Source: Rickettsiales bacterium (GTDB taxonomy: Bacteria; Pseudomonadota; Alphaproteobacteria; Rickettsiales; Deianiraeaceae). From it: a stretch of DNA of 46,750 nt. A program made the position numbers and the translations under genes. Below, one piece after another: positions 33,481 to 42,291 of this stretch (its first letter is position 1; every line of letters starts with the position of its first letter). The stretch is from the NCBI GenBank assembly GCA_017444095.1, contig JAFSXM010000030.1, positions 1-46,750 on the forward strand, written 5' to 3'. The notes beneath the pieces were generated by a model that saw only the letters and a program-made list of their open reading frames with translations, was not told the origin of the DNA and searched no databases.

Positions 33481-35790
33481 ATGTCAATAAAAGTATCTTT
33501 TCCTGATGGAAGTGAGAGAGTTTTTGAGGACAATATCTCTGTTAAAGAAATTGCGGAGGGTATTTCGCACTCTTTGATGAAAAAGTCCGTTGTTGCTGTT
33601 GTAAATGATAAAGTAGTTGATTTATCAACAAAATTGACAACAGATTGCAGTTTGAAAATCATAACTCTTGACACAAAAGATACCAAAGACAAGCAGATTT
33701 TACTTGATACAATGAGGCACTCCTGTGCTCACTTGTTCGCCCAAGCAATGAGAGAATTATACGGCAATAAAGTTCATTTTGGCTTTGGCCCCGAAGTTGA
33801 AAACGGGTTTTATTACGATTTTGAATTAACCGATGGAACAAAAATTACAACAGAAGATTTTTCAAAAATTGAGAAAAAAATGCACGAGTTGGCGGAGAGG
33901 GATTTTGAGGTTAAAAGAGCGGATACGACAAAAGAAGAAGCAATTAAATTTTTCGGTGATAAAAATGAAAAATATAAGGTTGAACTGCTGGGGGAGAAGT
34001 TGGATAATGAATTTTTTAACGACTTTTTTATTGAAAACATAGAAACAGAAGAAAAGAAAAGTGAAATAATGAAAAATGAAATTAAATATGAAACGATGTT
34101 TTCTTCTTTACAAGAAAGAACATATAATTATTTTCCAAAAACTATACTACGAAGTTCTGGCATATCTGATAAATCTATTAGAAGAATGGAAAAAATGAAA
34201 AGTGGTGAGGAATATAATAAAAATTATATAAAACTGAGTAAATTATTTAAAAATAAGGTTAAATCTTTTGAAGTTGGTGATGATATAATGCAATTTATAA
34301 AAAATAGTGAAAAAGAAAAACAACAAGAGTTTTTACATATTTTAACACAGATATTACTAGACCAACACATTACCACCTATACCCAAGGCAACTTTACCGA
34401 CCTTTGCCGTGGTCCTCACGTGCCAAGCACTGGGTTTTTAAAGTATTTTAAACTGATGAAAGTCGCAGGAGCATATTGGCGAGGAGACAGCAAAAATGTG
34501 ATGCTACAAAGAGTTTATGGAACTTGCTGGACTACACAAAAAGAATTGGATGATTACCTAAAAATGCTTGAAGAGGCAGAAAAAAGAGACCATAGAAAAT
34601 TAGGACAACAACTTGACTTATTCCATATGCAAGAGGAGGCACCGGGCTGTTGTTTTTGGCATCCAAGAGGTTGGACTTTATACCGCATCGTGCAAGATTA
34701 TATGCGGAAAAAGTTGAGTGAAAATGGCTATATTGAAGTAAAAACCCCGCAAATTGTTTCAAAAACATTATGGGAAAAATCAGGGCATTGGGCGAAATAT
34801 AGGGAACATATGTTTATCACAAGAGTTGATGAAGAAGATATGGACTTTGCAATAAAACCAATGAATTGCCCTTGTCATGTGGAAATTTTCAAAAATAAAA
34901 TTAGGAGTTATAAAGATTTACCAATAAGAATGGCAGAATTTGGAAAATGTCATAGATACGAGCCAAGTGGTTCGCTACACGGACTAATGAGGGTTAGAGG
35001 ATTTGTGCAGGATGATGCACATATTTTTTGCAGTGAAGACCAAATTGCAAGTGAGTGTAAGGCATTTTACAAACTCTTAAAAGAGGTTTATGATGATTTT
35101 GGATTTACTGATATTAAAGTAAAATTTAGTGATAGACCAGAAATGAGGGTTGGAAGTGATGCACTGTGGGATAAAGCAGAAAAGGCACTTCGTGAGCCAA
35201 TGGAAGAAATTGGAATTGAGCTTGAATTAAATAAAGGAGAAGGTGCATTTTATGGACCAAAATTAGAGTTTACACTTCGTGATGCAATAGGCAGAGAGTG
35301 GCAATGCGGAACATTTCAAGTTGATTTTAATTTGGGTCAACGACTTGGGGCGGAATATACTGATGTGGATGGTTCTAAAAAACCACCAGTAATGCTACAT
35401 AGAGCGGTTCTTGGCTCATTTGAAAGATTTATTGCCATACTTATTGAAAACTATGCCGGACCATTGCCATTGTGGCTCGCACCAGTTCAAGCGGTTGTTA
35501 TTGGTGTTTCAAATGACTTTGATAAAAATGTTCAAGAAATAGCAAAACAGCTTCAAAATGCAGGCATACGGTGTGATTGTGATTTGAGTGGAGAAACGGT
35601 TTCTTATAAAGTAAGAAAGCATAGCGAAATGAAAATACCTTATATCATAACTATTGGCAAGAAAGAAATTGAGAACAACACCTTATCTGTTAGAAAATTT
35701 GGAGAAAATAAAAATACCACAATGTCTGTCAATGAATGTATTAGAACATTAGAGCAATTACATTCAGCAACGATTAGAAGTTATTATTGA
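33481..35790 (+). CDS. thrS: Threonyl-tRNA synthetase with an in-frame insertion
   Basis: A 769-residue enzyme; the norm is about 640. Domains in order: TGS (1-60, KVSFPDGSERVFED); editing domain with H80-x3-H84 (RHSCAHLFAQAM) and C309-x3-H313 (FTDLCRGPHVPSTG); class II core with LGQQLDLFHMQEEAPGCCFW, the zinc site MNCPCHVEIF, motif 2 GKCHRYEPSGSLHGLMRVRG and motif 3 MLHRAVLGSFERFIAIL; and the anticodon-binding domain (LAPVQAVVIGVSNDF). Residues about 172-294 are an extra, Lys/Glu-rich, lower-GC segment inside the editing domain. The active site is intact, so the enzyme should charge tRNA-Thr. Start is ATG with no Shine-Dalgarno. Confidence 0.95.
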   Translation: MSIKVSFPDGSERVFEDNISVKEIAEGISHSLMKKSVVAVVNDKVVDLSTKLTTDCSLKIITLDTKDTKDKQILLDTMRHSCAHLFAQAMRELYGNKVHFGFGPEVENGFYYDFELTDGTKITTEDFSKIEKKMHELAERDFEVKRADTTKEEAIKFFGDKNEKYKVELLGEKLDNEFFNDFFIENIETEEKKSEIMKNEIKYETMFSSLQERTYNYFPKTILRSSGISDKSIRRMEKMKSGEEYNKNYIKLSKLFKNKVKSFEVGDDIMQFIKNSEKEKQQEFLHILTQILLDQHITTYTQGNFTDLCRGPHVPSTGFLKYFKLMKVAGAYWRGDSKNVMLQRVYGTCWTTQKELDDYLKMLEEAEKRDHRKLGQQLDLFHMQEEAPGCCFWHPRGWTLYRIVQDYMRKKLSENGYIEVKTPQIVSKTLWEKSGHWAKYREHMFITRVDEEDMDFAIKPMNCPCHVEIFKNKIRSYKDLPIRMAEFGKCHRYEPSGSLHGLMRVRGFVQDDAHIFCSEDQIASECKAFYKLLKEVYDDFGFTDIKVKFSDRPEMRVGSDALWDKAEKALREPMEEIGIELELNKGEGAFYGPKLEFTLRDAIGREWQCGTFQVDFNLGQRLGAEYTDVDGSKKPPVMLHRAVLGSFERFIAILIENYAGPLPLWLAPVQAVVIGVSNDFDKNVQEIAKQLQNAGIRCDCDLSGETVSYKVRKHSEMKIPYIITIGKKEIENNTLSVRKFGENKNTTMSVNECIRTLEQLHSATIRSYY
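33994..34362 (+). other. About 120-codon in-frame insertion inside thrS
   Basis: Family members go directly from a segment like KYKVELL to a segment like ITTYTQGNFTDLCRG. Here about 120 residues intervene (including SSLQERTYNYFPKTILRS and KSIRRMEKMKSGEEYNKNY). The DNA is visibly poorer in G+C than its flanks. It lacks intein splice-junction residues, so it is kept in the protein. Confidence 0.7.
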
Positions 35791-35812
35791 TTGTCAAAAA
35801 AATAACAAAATA

Positions 35813-37072
35813 CTACTTTTTTATATCTTTCTTTTCATCATGATCGGCTTCTAATCCTATTTGTTGTCCATTATTATTTACTTCATGATACGGGACAGCT
35901 TCAATACCATCTTGATATGTCGCTTCTGCAATTAATTGACCTTCATTATAATATTTACATACTCCATCAAGTTTACCATTTTTGTATGTTTGTTCAGATT
36001 GTAACTTACCGTTTTTATCATAACACAAATACTTCCCATCATAGTCATCATTTTTTAACATTATATCTCTTGATAACTGACCATTTGAATGATATAGTTT
36101 GCGTTGCCGATGGATTCCATCGTCTTTGTATATTTCTTCTATCAAAAGCCTACCGTCGCTATCATAAAATAAACATAAATTAGGTTTATGGTTGATATAT
36201 ATGTCTTTCTGTCTTAACTGACCATTTTTATAATACACATTCAATTCTCCATCTCGTATGTTATCTTTGTATTCTCCTTCTTCTTCTTTATTGCCATCTT
36301 CATCATATTCTGTATACGGTCCATGCAAATAACCTGCTTTGTATGTATATTTACTTTTTAACTGACCATTTTCATAATATTCGAAAGCTTCTCCCTCACA
36401 TTTGTCTGCTTTGAATGTGTGTTCCTTATGTACATTACCGTTTCGATAATATGTTATTGATTTTCCGTGATATTTACCGTTTTTGTATGTCACCTCATCT
36501 GATATCTCACCGGTTGTATAATAATTTTTTAATTTTCCATCTCGTATGTTATTTTTGTATTCTCCTTCTTCTTCTTTATTACCATCTTCATCATATTCTG
36601 TATACGGTCCATACAAATAACCTGCTTTGTATGTATATTTACTTTTTAACTGACCATTTTCATAATATTCGAACGATTCTCCATGTTTTGCACCATTTGC
36701 ATAATGTATAGATGATTTCTGTTTACCATCGTCATAATATGTATACTCGGTTTTTTGCCACTCTCTATCATTGTGTGTCAGACCATCGCTTATTACCGTA
36801 TCATTGTCACATTTTACAAATTTATGTACACCTCGTGGGGCTTCATTTAGATTATTACCTAATAATTGTGGCATATTATTGTCATAAATAATGTGATAGC
36901 CGTCTTGTTTTTTTCCATTCTGCAAACAGCCTTCAAATTCACATACACCATTTTGAAAATAAGCATAGCCACCATTCCATTGGATTTTGTCTCCAGTCGC
37001 CAGTACATAGTTTTTTTTACCATTATTCAATATAACTTTATACCAACCATTTTTCTGTTCTTGCATTTCCAT
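35813..37072 (-). CDS. MORN_2/YwqK-type repeat protein
   Basis: A protein of about 419 residues made of tandem units of about 23 residues with the pattern Y-x-N-G-x-(L/K)-x-x-x-x-x-Y-K-x-G-x-x-(H/D)-G: for example YYDDGKQKSSIHYANGAKHG, YYENGQLKSKYTYKAGYLYG, YYRNGNVHKEHTF and YDKNGKLQSEQTYKNGKLDG. These are MORN_2 repeats, as in YwqK-family proteins often listed as antitoxins. No toxin gene is adjacent. I start at the ATG at 37072; a GTG at 37090 is possible. Two 137-bp stretches inside are nearly identical. There is no signal peptide. In intracellular bacteria such repeats may bind host membranes or proteins; function is unknown. Confidence 0.75.
   Translation of the reverse strand: MEMQEQKNGWYKVILNNGKKNYVLATGDKIQWNGGYAYFQNGVCEFEGCLQNGKKQDGYHIIYDNNMPQLLGNNLNEAPRGVHKFVKCDNDTVISDGLTHNDREWQKTEYTYYDDGKQKSSIHYANGAKHGESFEYYENGQLKSKYTYKAGYLYGPYTEYDEDGNKEEEGEYKNNIRDGKLKNYYTTGEISDEVTYKNGKYHGKSITYYRNGNVHKEHTFKADKCEGEAFEYYENGQLKSKYTYKAGYLHGPYTEYDEDGNKEEEGEYKDNIRDGELNVYYKNGQLRQKDIYINHKPNLCLFYDSDGRLLIEEIYKDDGIHRQRKLYHSNGQLSRDIMLKNDDYDGKYLCYDKNGKLQSEQTYKNGKLDGVCKYYNEGQLIAEATYQDGIEAVPYHEVNNNGQQIGLEADHDEKKDIKK
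36249..36385. repeat. Direct repeat copy 1 within the MORN_2 gene
   Basis: 137 bp identical to 36537-36673 except for three mismatches, at an offset of exactly 288 bp (96 codons). The frame is preserved, so recombination between copies would add or remove four repeat units. Confidence 0.85.
36537..36673. repeat. Direct repeat copy 2 within the MORN_2 gene
   Basis: Partner of 36249-36385, encoding nearly the same peptide (NGQLKSKYTYKAGYLYG, then EYDEDGNKEEEGEYK). The high DNA identity points to a recent internal duplication. Confidence 0.85.
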
Positions 37073-37201
37073 ATAACCCGTATTAAACACTCATATGTTA
37101 TCAAATAAAAAAAATATATCAAACAATCTCAATAATAAACAAAATATATCAAATACAATGAATACTTTATGATATATGCACAAATAGATTGTTCATTTTT
37201 G

Positions 37202-38284
37202 TTAATTAGTATATTTGCCTGTTTGCCTTTCTAAGTGAATATGACTTTTTACAAGTTCGTCTTGATTTGTCAATGCAGACATCAACGATAATTCACCACA
37301 TAACACAATACAGGCAATAATGGCACTCATTTTTTCGCTTGCATTTGTTATTGGTTTATAGTCGTCATCTAAACATCCAATTAGTTTTAAATTTTCTTTT
37401 ACAAAATCAATGTTTTTGCCATTACCAATTACTCCACAAATTATATTTGGCAAATTAACACTAAAATACAAGTCTCCGTTTTTATTAACTTTGCAATATG
37501 TTATACCTTGTGAACCCTCTACTATATTAGCAATATCTTGCCCTAATGGCAAAAAAACAGCCGACAACATATTTGCATAATGTGCATTTCCAGAACAAAT
37601 GCTACCAGCAAGCATTGAGCCTAACATATTTTTTTGTATATTCAATTCAACAATTTTTTCCGGTGTTGTTCTTAAAATATTCTTACAACTTTCGCTGGAA
37701 ATCGTTGTTTCAGCAATAACATTCTTTCCACGACCAAGAATTGAATTTACAGCACTCACTTTTTTATCACAACAAGTGTTTCCAGAGTTTGAAGTATATT
37801 GTATATCAAAGTTTGTATTATTAACAATCCATTTTGCAATTTCATTACTCGCAATTGTCGTCATATTATGCCCTGATGCTTCATCGGTTTTAAATGAAAA
37901 TCTAACATACAACAAATTGCCAATAATTTGCATCGTGAAATCCTGAATGATGCAATGTTTGCTGGTTTGACTAATTATTTGTTTAAAAGTTTTAAATTGT
38001 GTTTCTTTTTCCTTATCTAACAACCCTTTCAATGTTATACATTCATAGGATGTTTTACATTCAAAAATTATACTTCTTGTCATACAAGATGATATTACAT
38101 TTGCTAAAATTGGATGTTTATTTGATACCCTAACACCCCTTGCTACACTGGCAAAAAGTGGTGTTTCGTATGTAGCAAGTGGAAATGAAATATTGCATTC
38201 TTTATTTAAATAAATCATTTTTAACCCATTGATTATTTTTGTAGGTATAATTGTTTGTTGCGATGTTTTATACAATTTTTCCAT
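37202..38284 (-). CDS. mvaA: Hydroxymethylglutaryl-CoA reductase
   Basis: A 360-residue HMG-CoA reductase, converting HMG-CoA to mevalonate. The catalytic residues are in place: Glu40 in FPLATYETPLFASVARG, Lys174/175 in CCDKKVSAVNSILGRGKNVI, Asp250 in FLPLGQDIANIVEGSQG and His348 in DELVKSHIHLERQTG. The NAD(P)-binding segment DAMGMNM of the family appears as DEASGHNMTTIAS, a notable divergence. Its length matches prokaryotic enzymes without the membrane domain. It is apart from HMG-CoA synthase and mevalonate kinase. A consensus -35 and a perfect palindrome overlap its start. Start is ATG. Confidence 0.9.
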   Translation of the reverse strand: MEKLYKTSQQTIIPTKIINGLKMIYLNKECNISFPLATYETPLFASVARGVRVSNKHPILANVISSCMTRSIIFECKTSYECITLKGLLDKEKETQFKTFKQIISQTSKHCIIQDFTMQIIGNLLYVRFSFKTDEASGHNMTTIASNEIAKWIVNNTNFDIQYTSNSGNTCCDKKVSAVNSILGRGKNVIAETTISSESCKNILRTTPEKIVELNIQKNMLGSMLAGSICSGNAHYANMLSAVFLPLGQDIANIVEGSQGITYCKVNKNGDLYFSVNLPNIICGVIGNGKNIDFVKENLKLIGCLDDDYKPITNASEKMSAIIACIVLCGELSLMSALTNQDELVKSHIHLERQTGKYTN

Positions 38285-38309
38285 TTTGTTATAGTAGTTT
38301 ATAACAAAA
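38284..38309. promoter_or_regulatory. 10-bp palindrome across the HMG-CoA reductase start (operator or hairpin)
   Basis: TTTTGTTATA at 38284-38293 and TATAACAAAA at 38300-38309 are perfect inverted arms with a 6-nt loop. The left arm contains the first base of the ATG and the right arm overlaps the -10 region, so a bound regulator or RNA hairpin would block expression. Confidence 0.6.
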
Positions 38310-38328
38310 AATATAGTTTTATTGTCAA
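38298..38328 (-). promoter_or_regulatory. Promoter of HMG-CoA reductase
   Basis: On the minus strand TTGACA (38328-38323) is followed after 19 nt by TATAAA (38303-38298), or after 17 nt by GTTATA. The ATG at 38284 lies 13 nt beyond the -10, giving a very short leader. Confidence 0.6.
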
Positions 38329-38842
38329 TGTTATGTATCGTTGCTCTGTTTAAACAAACTCTTGATAAATCAAATAAATTGTCTTATTGAAATATAGCTT
38401 ATATCAGTATTGATATATACAATAATTTTTTTTTTAAAAAACAACACCTTTATAAGGTTTAATCCACATACTTATGATATAAAAAATCAAGAGTTCATTT
38501 TAACAGAACAATGATAATAAAAAAAGTTACCAACTCACATAAGTAAATGATGTATAAAATAATAATTTACCAATTTTTAATAAATGAAGTAATTTATTTC
38601 ACCTATCAAGTATTTATTTTCTTACAGCGATACAGATTTTGACATTTGTTTAAAGTCGTTATATCTTCAAGATATAAAAATATATATTTTTATTTTAAAG
38701 TATTTTTGTCAGTAAATTTCAAACTAACGATTTACATCATTATTTCAATAATTAACATCAAATTACAACAATTGTAGATATTGGTTTTAATAATAACTTT
38801 AATGTTGTTCCGATTAGTTTGAATATTGCGATATATGTTTTA
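38329..38842. other. Long AT-rich intergenic region
   Basis: About 510 bp with no frame I can support on either strand. It contains small hairpins, for example ATATCA-GTAT-TGATAT near 38400 and TTATATCTT-C-AAGATATAA at 38659-38677. It separates HMG-CoA reductase from the upstream same-strand gene at 38843. Confidence 0.5.
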
Positions 38843-39517
38843 TTATTTATTGATACCTGATTTAGAGAGATTTACACTAGATAGGCTCATGTTAGCTTGC
38901 TGGTCCTGTATAGCCTTTAGTTCTCTTTTAAGAAACCAGAAATGTAATGCATCAAATTGCTTACTAAACCAGTCTCCAATTCGTTTTGTTTTTAAAGCAA
39001 TTTTATCAAGTAAGCTATTTGGTGAGTATATATTTTTTGGTTCGTTGAAGTCAAAATTTGTAATTTTTTTTCTTATCGGATCTTTTTCGTGAATATTTGG
39101 ATTTTGCCGTTCATTAACCCATTTTGGGCGAACATATGTTATATCAACTTGTTTATTTTTAAAATCGTGACATTTGCTGTATTGAAGTATTTTCATTATA
39201 TTTTTTATGTCAAGAGTTGGTTTTTCTTCATCGCTATTAGTCTCAAATTTTGCTATGTGCTGTGTATCAGCGAGATCGTCTTCATTGCCCAAATATACAA
39301 AATTGGTTTCCGATTGTTGCCAACCGGTGTTTGTTTTAATGATATAATTATATGTTGGCCCTTCTTTGTTTGTTTCTATGTTAAACGTTGTTGTTGTTTT
39401 TCCATCTACTATATTTACAGTATAGTAATCTTTATCATGATCCATTTGTTCATCTCGTTTTCCATCTTTGTAGTGATCTTTTCGTATTATTTCAACATTA
39501 ACTTTTTCTGCATTCAT
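38843..39517 (-). CDS. Hypothetical protein, paralogue of the 39738 gene product
   Basis: A 224-residue protein; I use the ATG at 39517 instead of a TTG six codons upstream. The first half looks beta-rich (YYTVNIVDGKTTTTFNIET, then YNYIIKTNTGWQQSETNFVY). Then comes an alpha-beta segment DIKNIMKILQYSKC, HDFKNKQVDITYV at residues about 103-129, and a basic helical C-terminal third (DKIALKTKRIGDWFSKQFDA). The neighbour at 39738 has an equivalent segment at almost the same residue number (DINTIIDVLEHNKN, then IELQNKSINLCFK). No signal peptide, no known family. The two genes are adjacent and in the same direction, suggesting tandem duplication followed by strong divergence. Confidence 0.55.
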   Translation of the reverse strand: MNAEKVNVEIIRKDHYKDGKRDEQMDHDKDYYTVNIVDGKTTTTFNIETNKEGPTYNYIIKTNTGWQQSETNFVYLGNEDDLADTQHIAKFETNSDEEKPTLDIKNIMKILQYSKCHDFKNKQVDITYVRPKWVNERQNPNIHEKDPIRKKITNFDFNEPKNIYSPNSLLDKIALKTKRIGDWFSKQFDALHFWFLKRELKAIQDQQANMSLSSVNLSKSGINK

Positions 39518-39737
39518 ATTTGTAATATACAACAATCTTTAATTAAAGGAGTGATACAATAATTTATAATAATTGCAAGTTTTTTAGATTTGGTATTGCA
39601 ATTCTATAAAGAACATACTACTTTATAAGATATAAATATTGGATAATGCAGTTTTAAAACATAATGCAAATATAAATAACAGATAAATAATTGATACAAA
39701 ACTATTTTAATATTTTTTTTTTTAAAACGTGTTGGTT

Positions 39738-40373
39738 CTATTTAAATAATGTTTTTATTTCTTCAAACACATTCAAACATCCATGTGCCACTTTATTATA
39801 GCTATTTGCTGTTTTTTTAAACCTACCAAAAGTATTTCCAATCATTGTATTAGCGACATATGCTTGTATGCCTTCTGAAAATCTATTTTGGAAACTCTTT
39901 AATTTGGCCTCGTTCACAATTTTATAATCATATGGTTTGTATTTTTCATATTCATTACATTTATATGTATTTCCGTTTTTGCTTTTAAAGCAAAGATTTA
40001 TACTTTTATTTTGTAGCTCAATATTCTTGTTGTGTTCTAATACATCTATTATTGTATTTATATCATCGTTGTCATTGATTTTTTTTAAATCATTTGACGC
40101 ATCGTTTGTGCCTTTTATATGTTCTTTTTTCCCGTCGGTAAAGTAAGTCATGCCTGTGTTTTTATTATCCGTGATTGTAATTTTTCGTCGATTAAATGCC
40201 AGTTCGTCTATTTTTACGGTTTGTGCTTTTATTGTAAATGTTTTATCCTCTTTGCCTGTACTTGATATTTTGACATTGTATAGTTCGCAATTTTCCGCAT
40301 TTTCATCAAATTGCTCGCTGTTATGCTTGCATTCTTCAATTTCAATCATCACACCGTTATTGTTGTCATTCAT
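39738..40373 (-). CDS. Hypothetical protein, paralogue of the 38843 gene product
   Basis: A 211-residue protein with ATG start. The N-terminal half is acidic and beta-rich (LYNVKISSTGKEDKTFTIKA, then RRKITITDNKNTGMTYFTDG). It continues with DINTIIDVLEHNKNIELQNK and a C-terminal helical part (LKSFQNRFSEGIQAYVANTM, then NKVAHGCLNVFEEIKTLF). The order and spacing of segments match the protein at 38843-39517. No signal peptide or membrane helix is evident. It follows the amino-acid transporter gene by 46 nt on the same strand. Function unknown. Confidence 0.55.
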   Translation of the reverse strand: MNDNNNGVMIEIEECKHNSEQFDENAENCELYNVKISSTGKEDKTFTIKAQTVKIDELAFNRRKITITDNKNTGMTYFTDGKKEHIKGTNDASNDLKKINDNDDINTIIDVLEHNKNIELQNKSINLCFKSKNGNTYKCNEYEKYKPYDYKIVNEAKLKSFQNRFSEGIQAYVANTMIGNTFGRFKKTANSYNKVAHGCLNVFEEIKTLFK

Positions 40374-40419
40374 AGATGTAACGGATTTATTTTACCGAAT
40401 AATAAAAGATAATCAACAA

Positions 40420-42024
40420 TTATCTGTGTTTATTATTGTTAAATGAATAATTCTTTTCCCACCAATGAGCGAAAAGTTCCAAAGATAATGTCATGACATA
40501 ATATGTGATACCAGCAACTATTAGTGGTGTGAAGTATGAGTAATATTCTGCTACAACTAAATTCATTTGTTTCATAATCTCATATCCACCAAACACAGAA
40601 ATAATAGAGCTTTCTTTTATCAAAGCCGAAAACTCGTTTACTAATGATGGGAAAATATTATTTAAAATCTGTGGTATGTATATGTCTTTGATTGCTTGAT
40701 ATTTTGACAAATTTAAGCTTTTGCAGGCATCAAATTGCCCTTTGTCAAGCGAGCGGACACCACTTCTAATAATTTCCGCCACATAACCAGCTGAATTCAT
40801 TGAAAAACAAATCACACCAGCTGTAAAAACTGAAATATCTACATTAAATATCTTTGGAAAACCGAAATAGACAAAACTTAATTGCAAAAGTATAGGTGTT
40901 CCACGGATAACTGATATGTAGATACGGCTTAACATTGCCAATGGTTTAAAGCCACAATATCTCATCAAGCTTAAAAAAATAGCAATTATTAGTCCAAAAA
41001 AGATTGAATATAGTGTGTATTTAAGTGTGTATAATGCACTTTTAATAATTAAAAGTAATGAATGGTTGTATTGTTTTGCCTTGTTTTCCATTATCTCTCT
41101 GTTTTCATTCCATTCCACCCATTTTTTTACTATTTTATCCAAAGTGCCATCTTTTTGCATATCAAGCAGTATATTGTCTATGACTGCTTTATATTTTGAG
41201 TTTTTAACCAAAGCTATTGCATAGTCTCCTTTGTCATCTTGTGCAGTGGTGTAAACCAGCTGTTTGTTGATTTTACAAAATACACTGCCTTGTAAATCCT
41301 CCATTACAACGGCATCAACTTTATGATTTTTTATCATTTCAATGATAAGTGCATTATTGTCGTTTGTGATAATGTTTATTTTACTTCTTCCTTTTGGCAA
41401 TGCATTATTATAATTTGTTAAAAAGTCATACATTGTTGTGCCTGTTTGTGTGGCAACATTTTTGCCTTCCAGCTGTTGAAGATTATAGCTGTTGGTTTTA
41501 TGGCTAATAATGGCATATTTAGTTTTGTAATAAGGTACAGAAAAATCAACACTTTGTTTTCTTTCCGGTGTAATAGTCATTCCGGATATACTTATATCTA
41601 TTTTATGGCTTTCCAAGCCAGCAATAAGAGTGTTAAATGCCATAATTTGTCGTTTAAAAGTTATACCGCTACGTTTTGATATTTCGTTTATGACATCATT
41701 ATCTATACCTATAACATTGCCGTTGTCATTGAAGTTAAAAGGTGGGTAATCATCGGTTGCCCCAACGACCAGTGTAGTATTTTTATACATTTCTTTGTAT
41801 TTTTCATATTTATCATAATTACTTTTATATTTTTTTTGCTCTTTCTTTTTTTTTATTTCTTTGTTAATTTTTTTTACATTTTTCGTTATTGCTGTTTTTA
41901 CTTTACTTCTTGTATCTTTTATCTCAACTGACAGTGATTGTTGTGGTGATAAAAACAAAGAAAACAACAAAGATGTAGAAACAATACATAAAAAATGTTT
42001 TGAAATTGAGATTTTATTTTTCAC
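40420..42024 (-). CDS. Amino-acid ABC transporter: substrate-binding protein fused to permease
   Basis: About 534 residues from the GTG at 42024, which gives a signal peptide (KNKISISKHFLCIVSTSLLF, then SLFLSPQQSLS); a TTG eight codons earlier is the alternative. Residues about 80-305 are a family 3 solute-binding domain (VGATDDYPPFNFNDNGNV, ISGMTITPERKQSVDFSVPY, VATQTGTTMYDFL). Residues about 320-525 are a HisM/GlnP-type permease (SALYTLKYTLYSIFFGLI, SVIRGTPILLQLSFVYFGF, AEIIRSGVRSLDKGQFDACK). The permease's EAA-like loop (SLNLSKYQAIKDIYIPQ) should contact an ATPase, which is not encoded nearby. It likely imports a polar amino acid such as glutamine. Confidence 0.85.
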   Translation of the reverse strand: MKNKISISKHFLCIVSTSLLFSLFLSPQQSLSVEIKDTRSKVKTAITKNVKKINKEIKKKKEQKKYKSNYDKYEKYKEMYKNTTLVVGATDDYPPFNFNDNGNVIGIDNDVINEISKRSGITFKRQIMAFNTLIAGLESHKIDISISGMTITPERKQSVDFSVPYYKTKYAIISHKTNSYNLQQLEGKNVATQTGTTMYDFLTNYNNALPKGRSKINIITNDNNALIIEMIKNHKVDAVVMEDLQGSVFCKINKQLVYTTAQDDKGDYAIALVKNSKYKAVIDNILLDMQKDGTLDKIVKKWVEWNENREIMENKAKQYNHSLLLIIKSALYTLKYTLYSIFFGLIIAIFLSLMRYCGFKPLAMLSRIYISVIRGTPILLQLSFVYFGFPKIFNVDISVFTAGVICFSMNSAGYVAEIIRSGVRSLDKGQFDACKSLNLSKYQAIKDIYIPQILNNIFPSLVNEFSALIKESSIISVFGGYEIMKQMNLVVAEYYSYFTPLIVAGITYYVMTLSLELFAHWWEKNYSFNNNKHR

Positions 42025-42066
42025 TTTATTAAAAATAAACCACAACAATTAAATATAACAAACATG

Positions 42067-42140
42067 AGGCCAGAATGGGATTCGAACCCATGATCAAGGA
42101 TTTGCAATCCTCTGCATTAGACCAACTTTGCTATCCGGCC
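42067..42140 (-). tRNA. tRNA-Cys (anticodon GCA)
   Basis: On the minus strand GGCCGGA and TCTGGCC pair with one G-T. The anticodon arm is GAGGATT-GCAAATCC with GCA in the loop, and the T-arm is ATGGGTTCGAATCCCAT. The discriminator is T (U), the identity element of tRNA-Cys. CCA is not encoded. Confidence 0.93.
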
Positions 42141-42291
42141 GTCAAACGGATTAACAATGATGCTTTTATAAATTGCAAGTTTTATTGTTCCATAGAGACA
42201 TAAAGTATAAGTATCGTGTATAAAAAAAACTTTTCTGCATCACAATGGATATACTATTACGATTTCCTTGTTGTATTTCTTAAATTATTTA

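Noticed and set aside
33994..34362. Intein in thrS
   Set aside because: No Cys/Ser at the left junction, no His-Asn plus nucleophile at the right, and the block is too short for splicing domains.
35917..37108. Plus-strand His/Leu-rich ORFs opposite the MORN_2 gene
   Set aside because: They are antisense shadows that repeat with the same period as the real gene.
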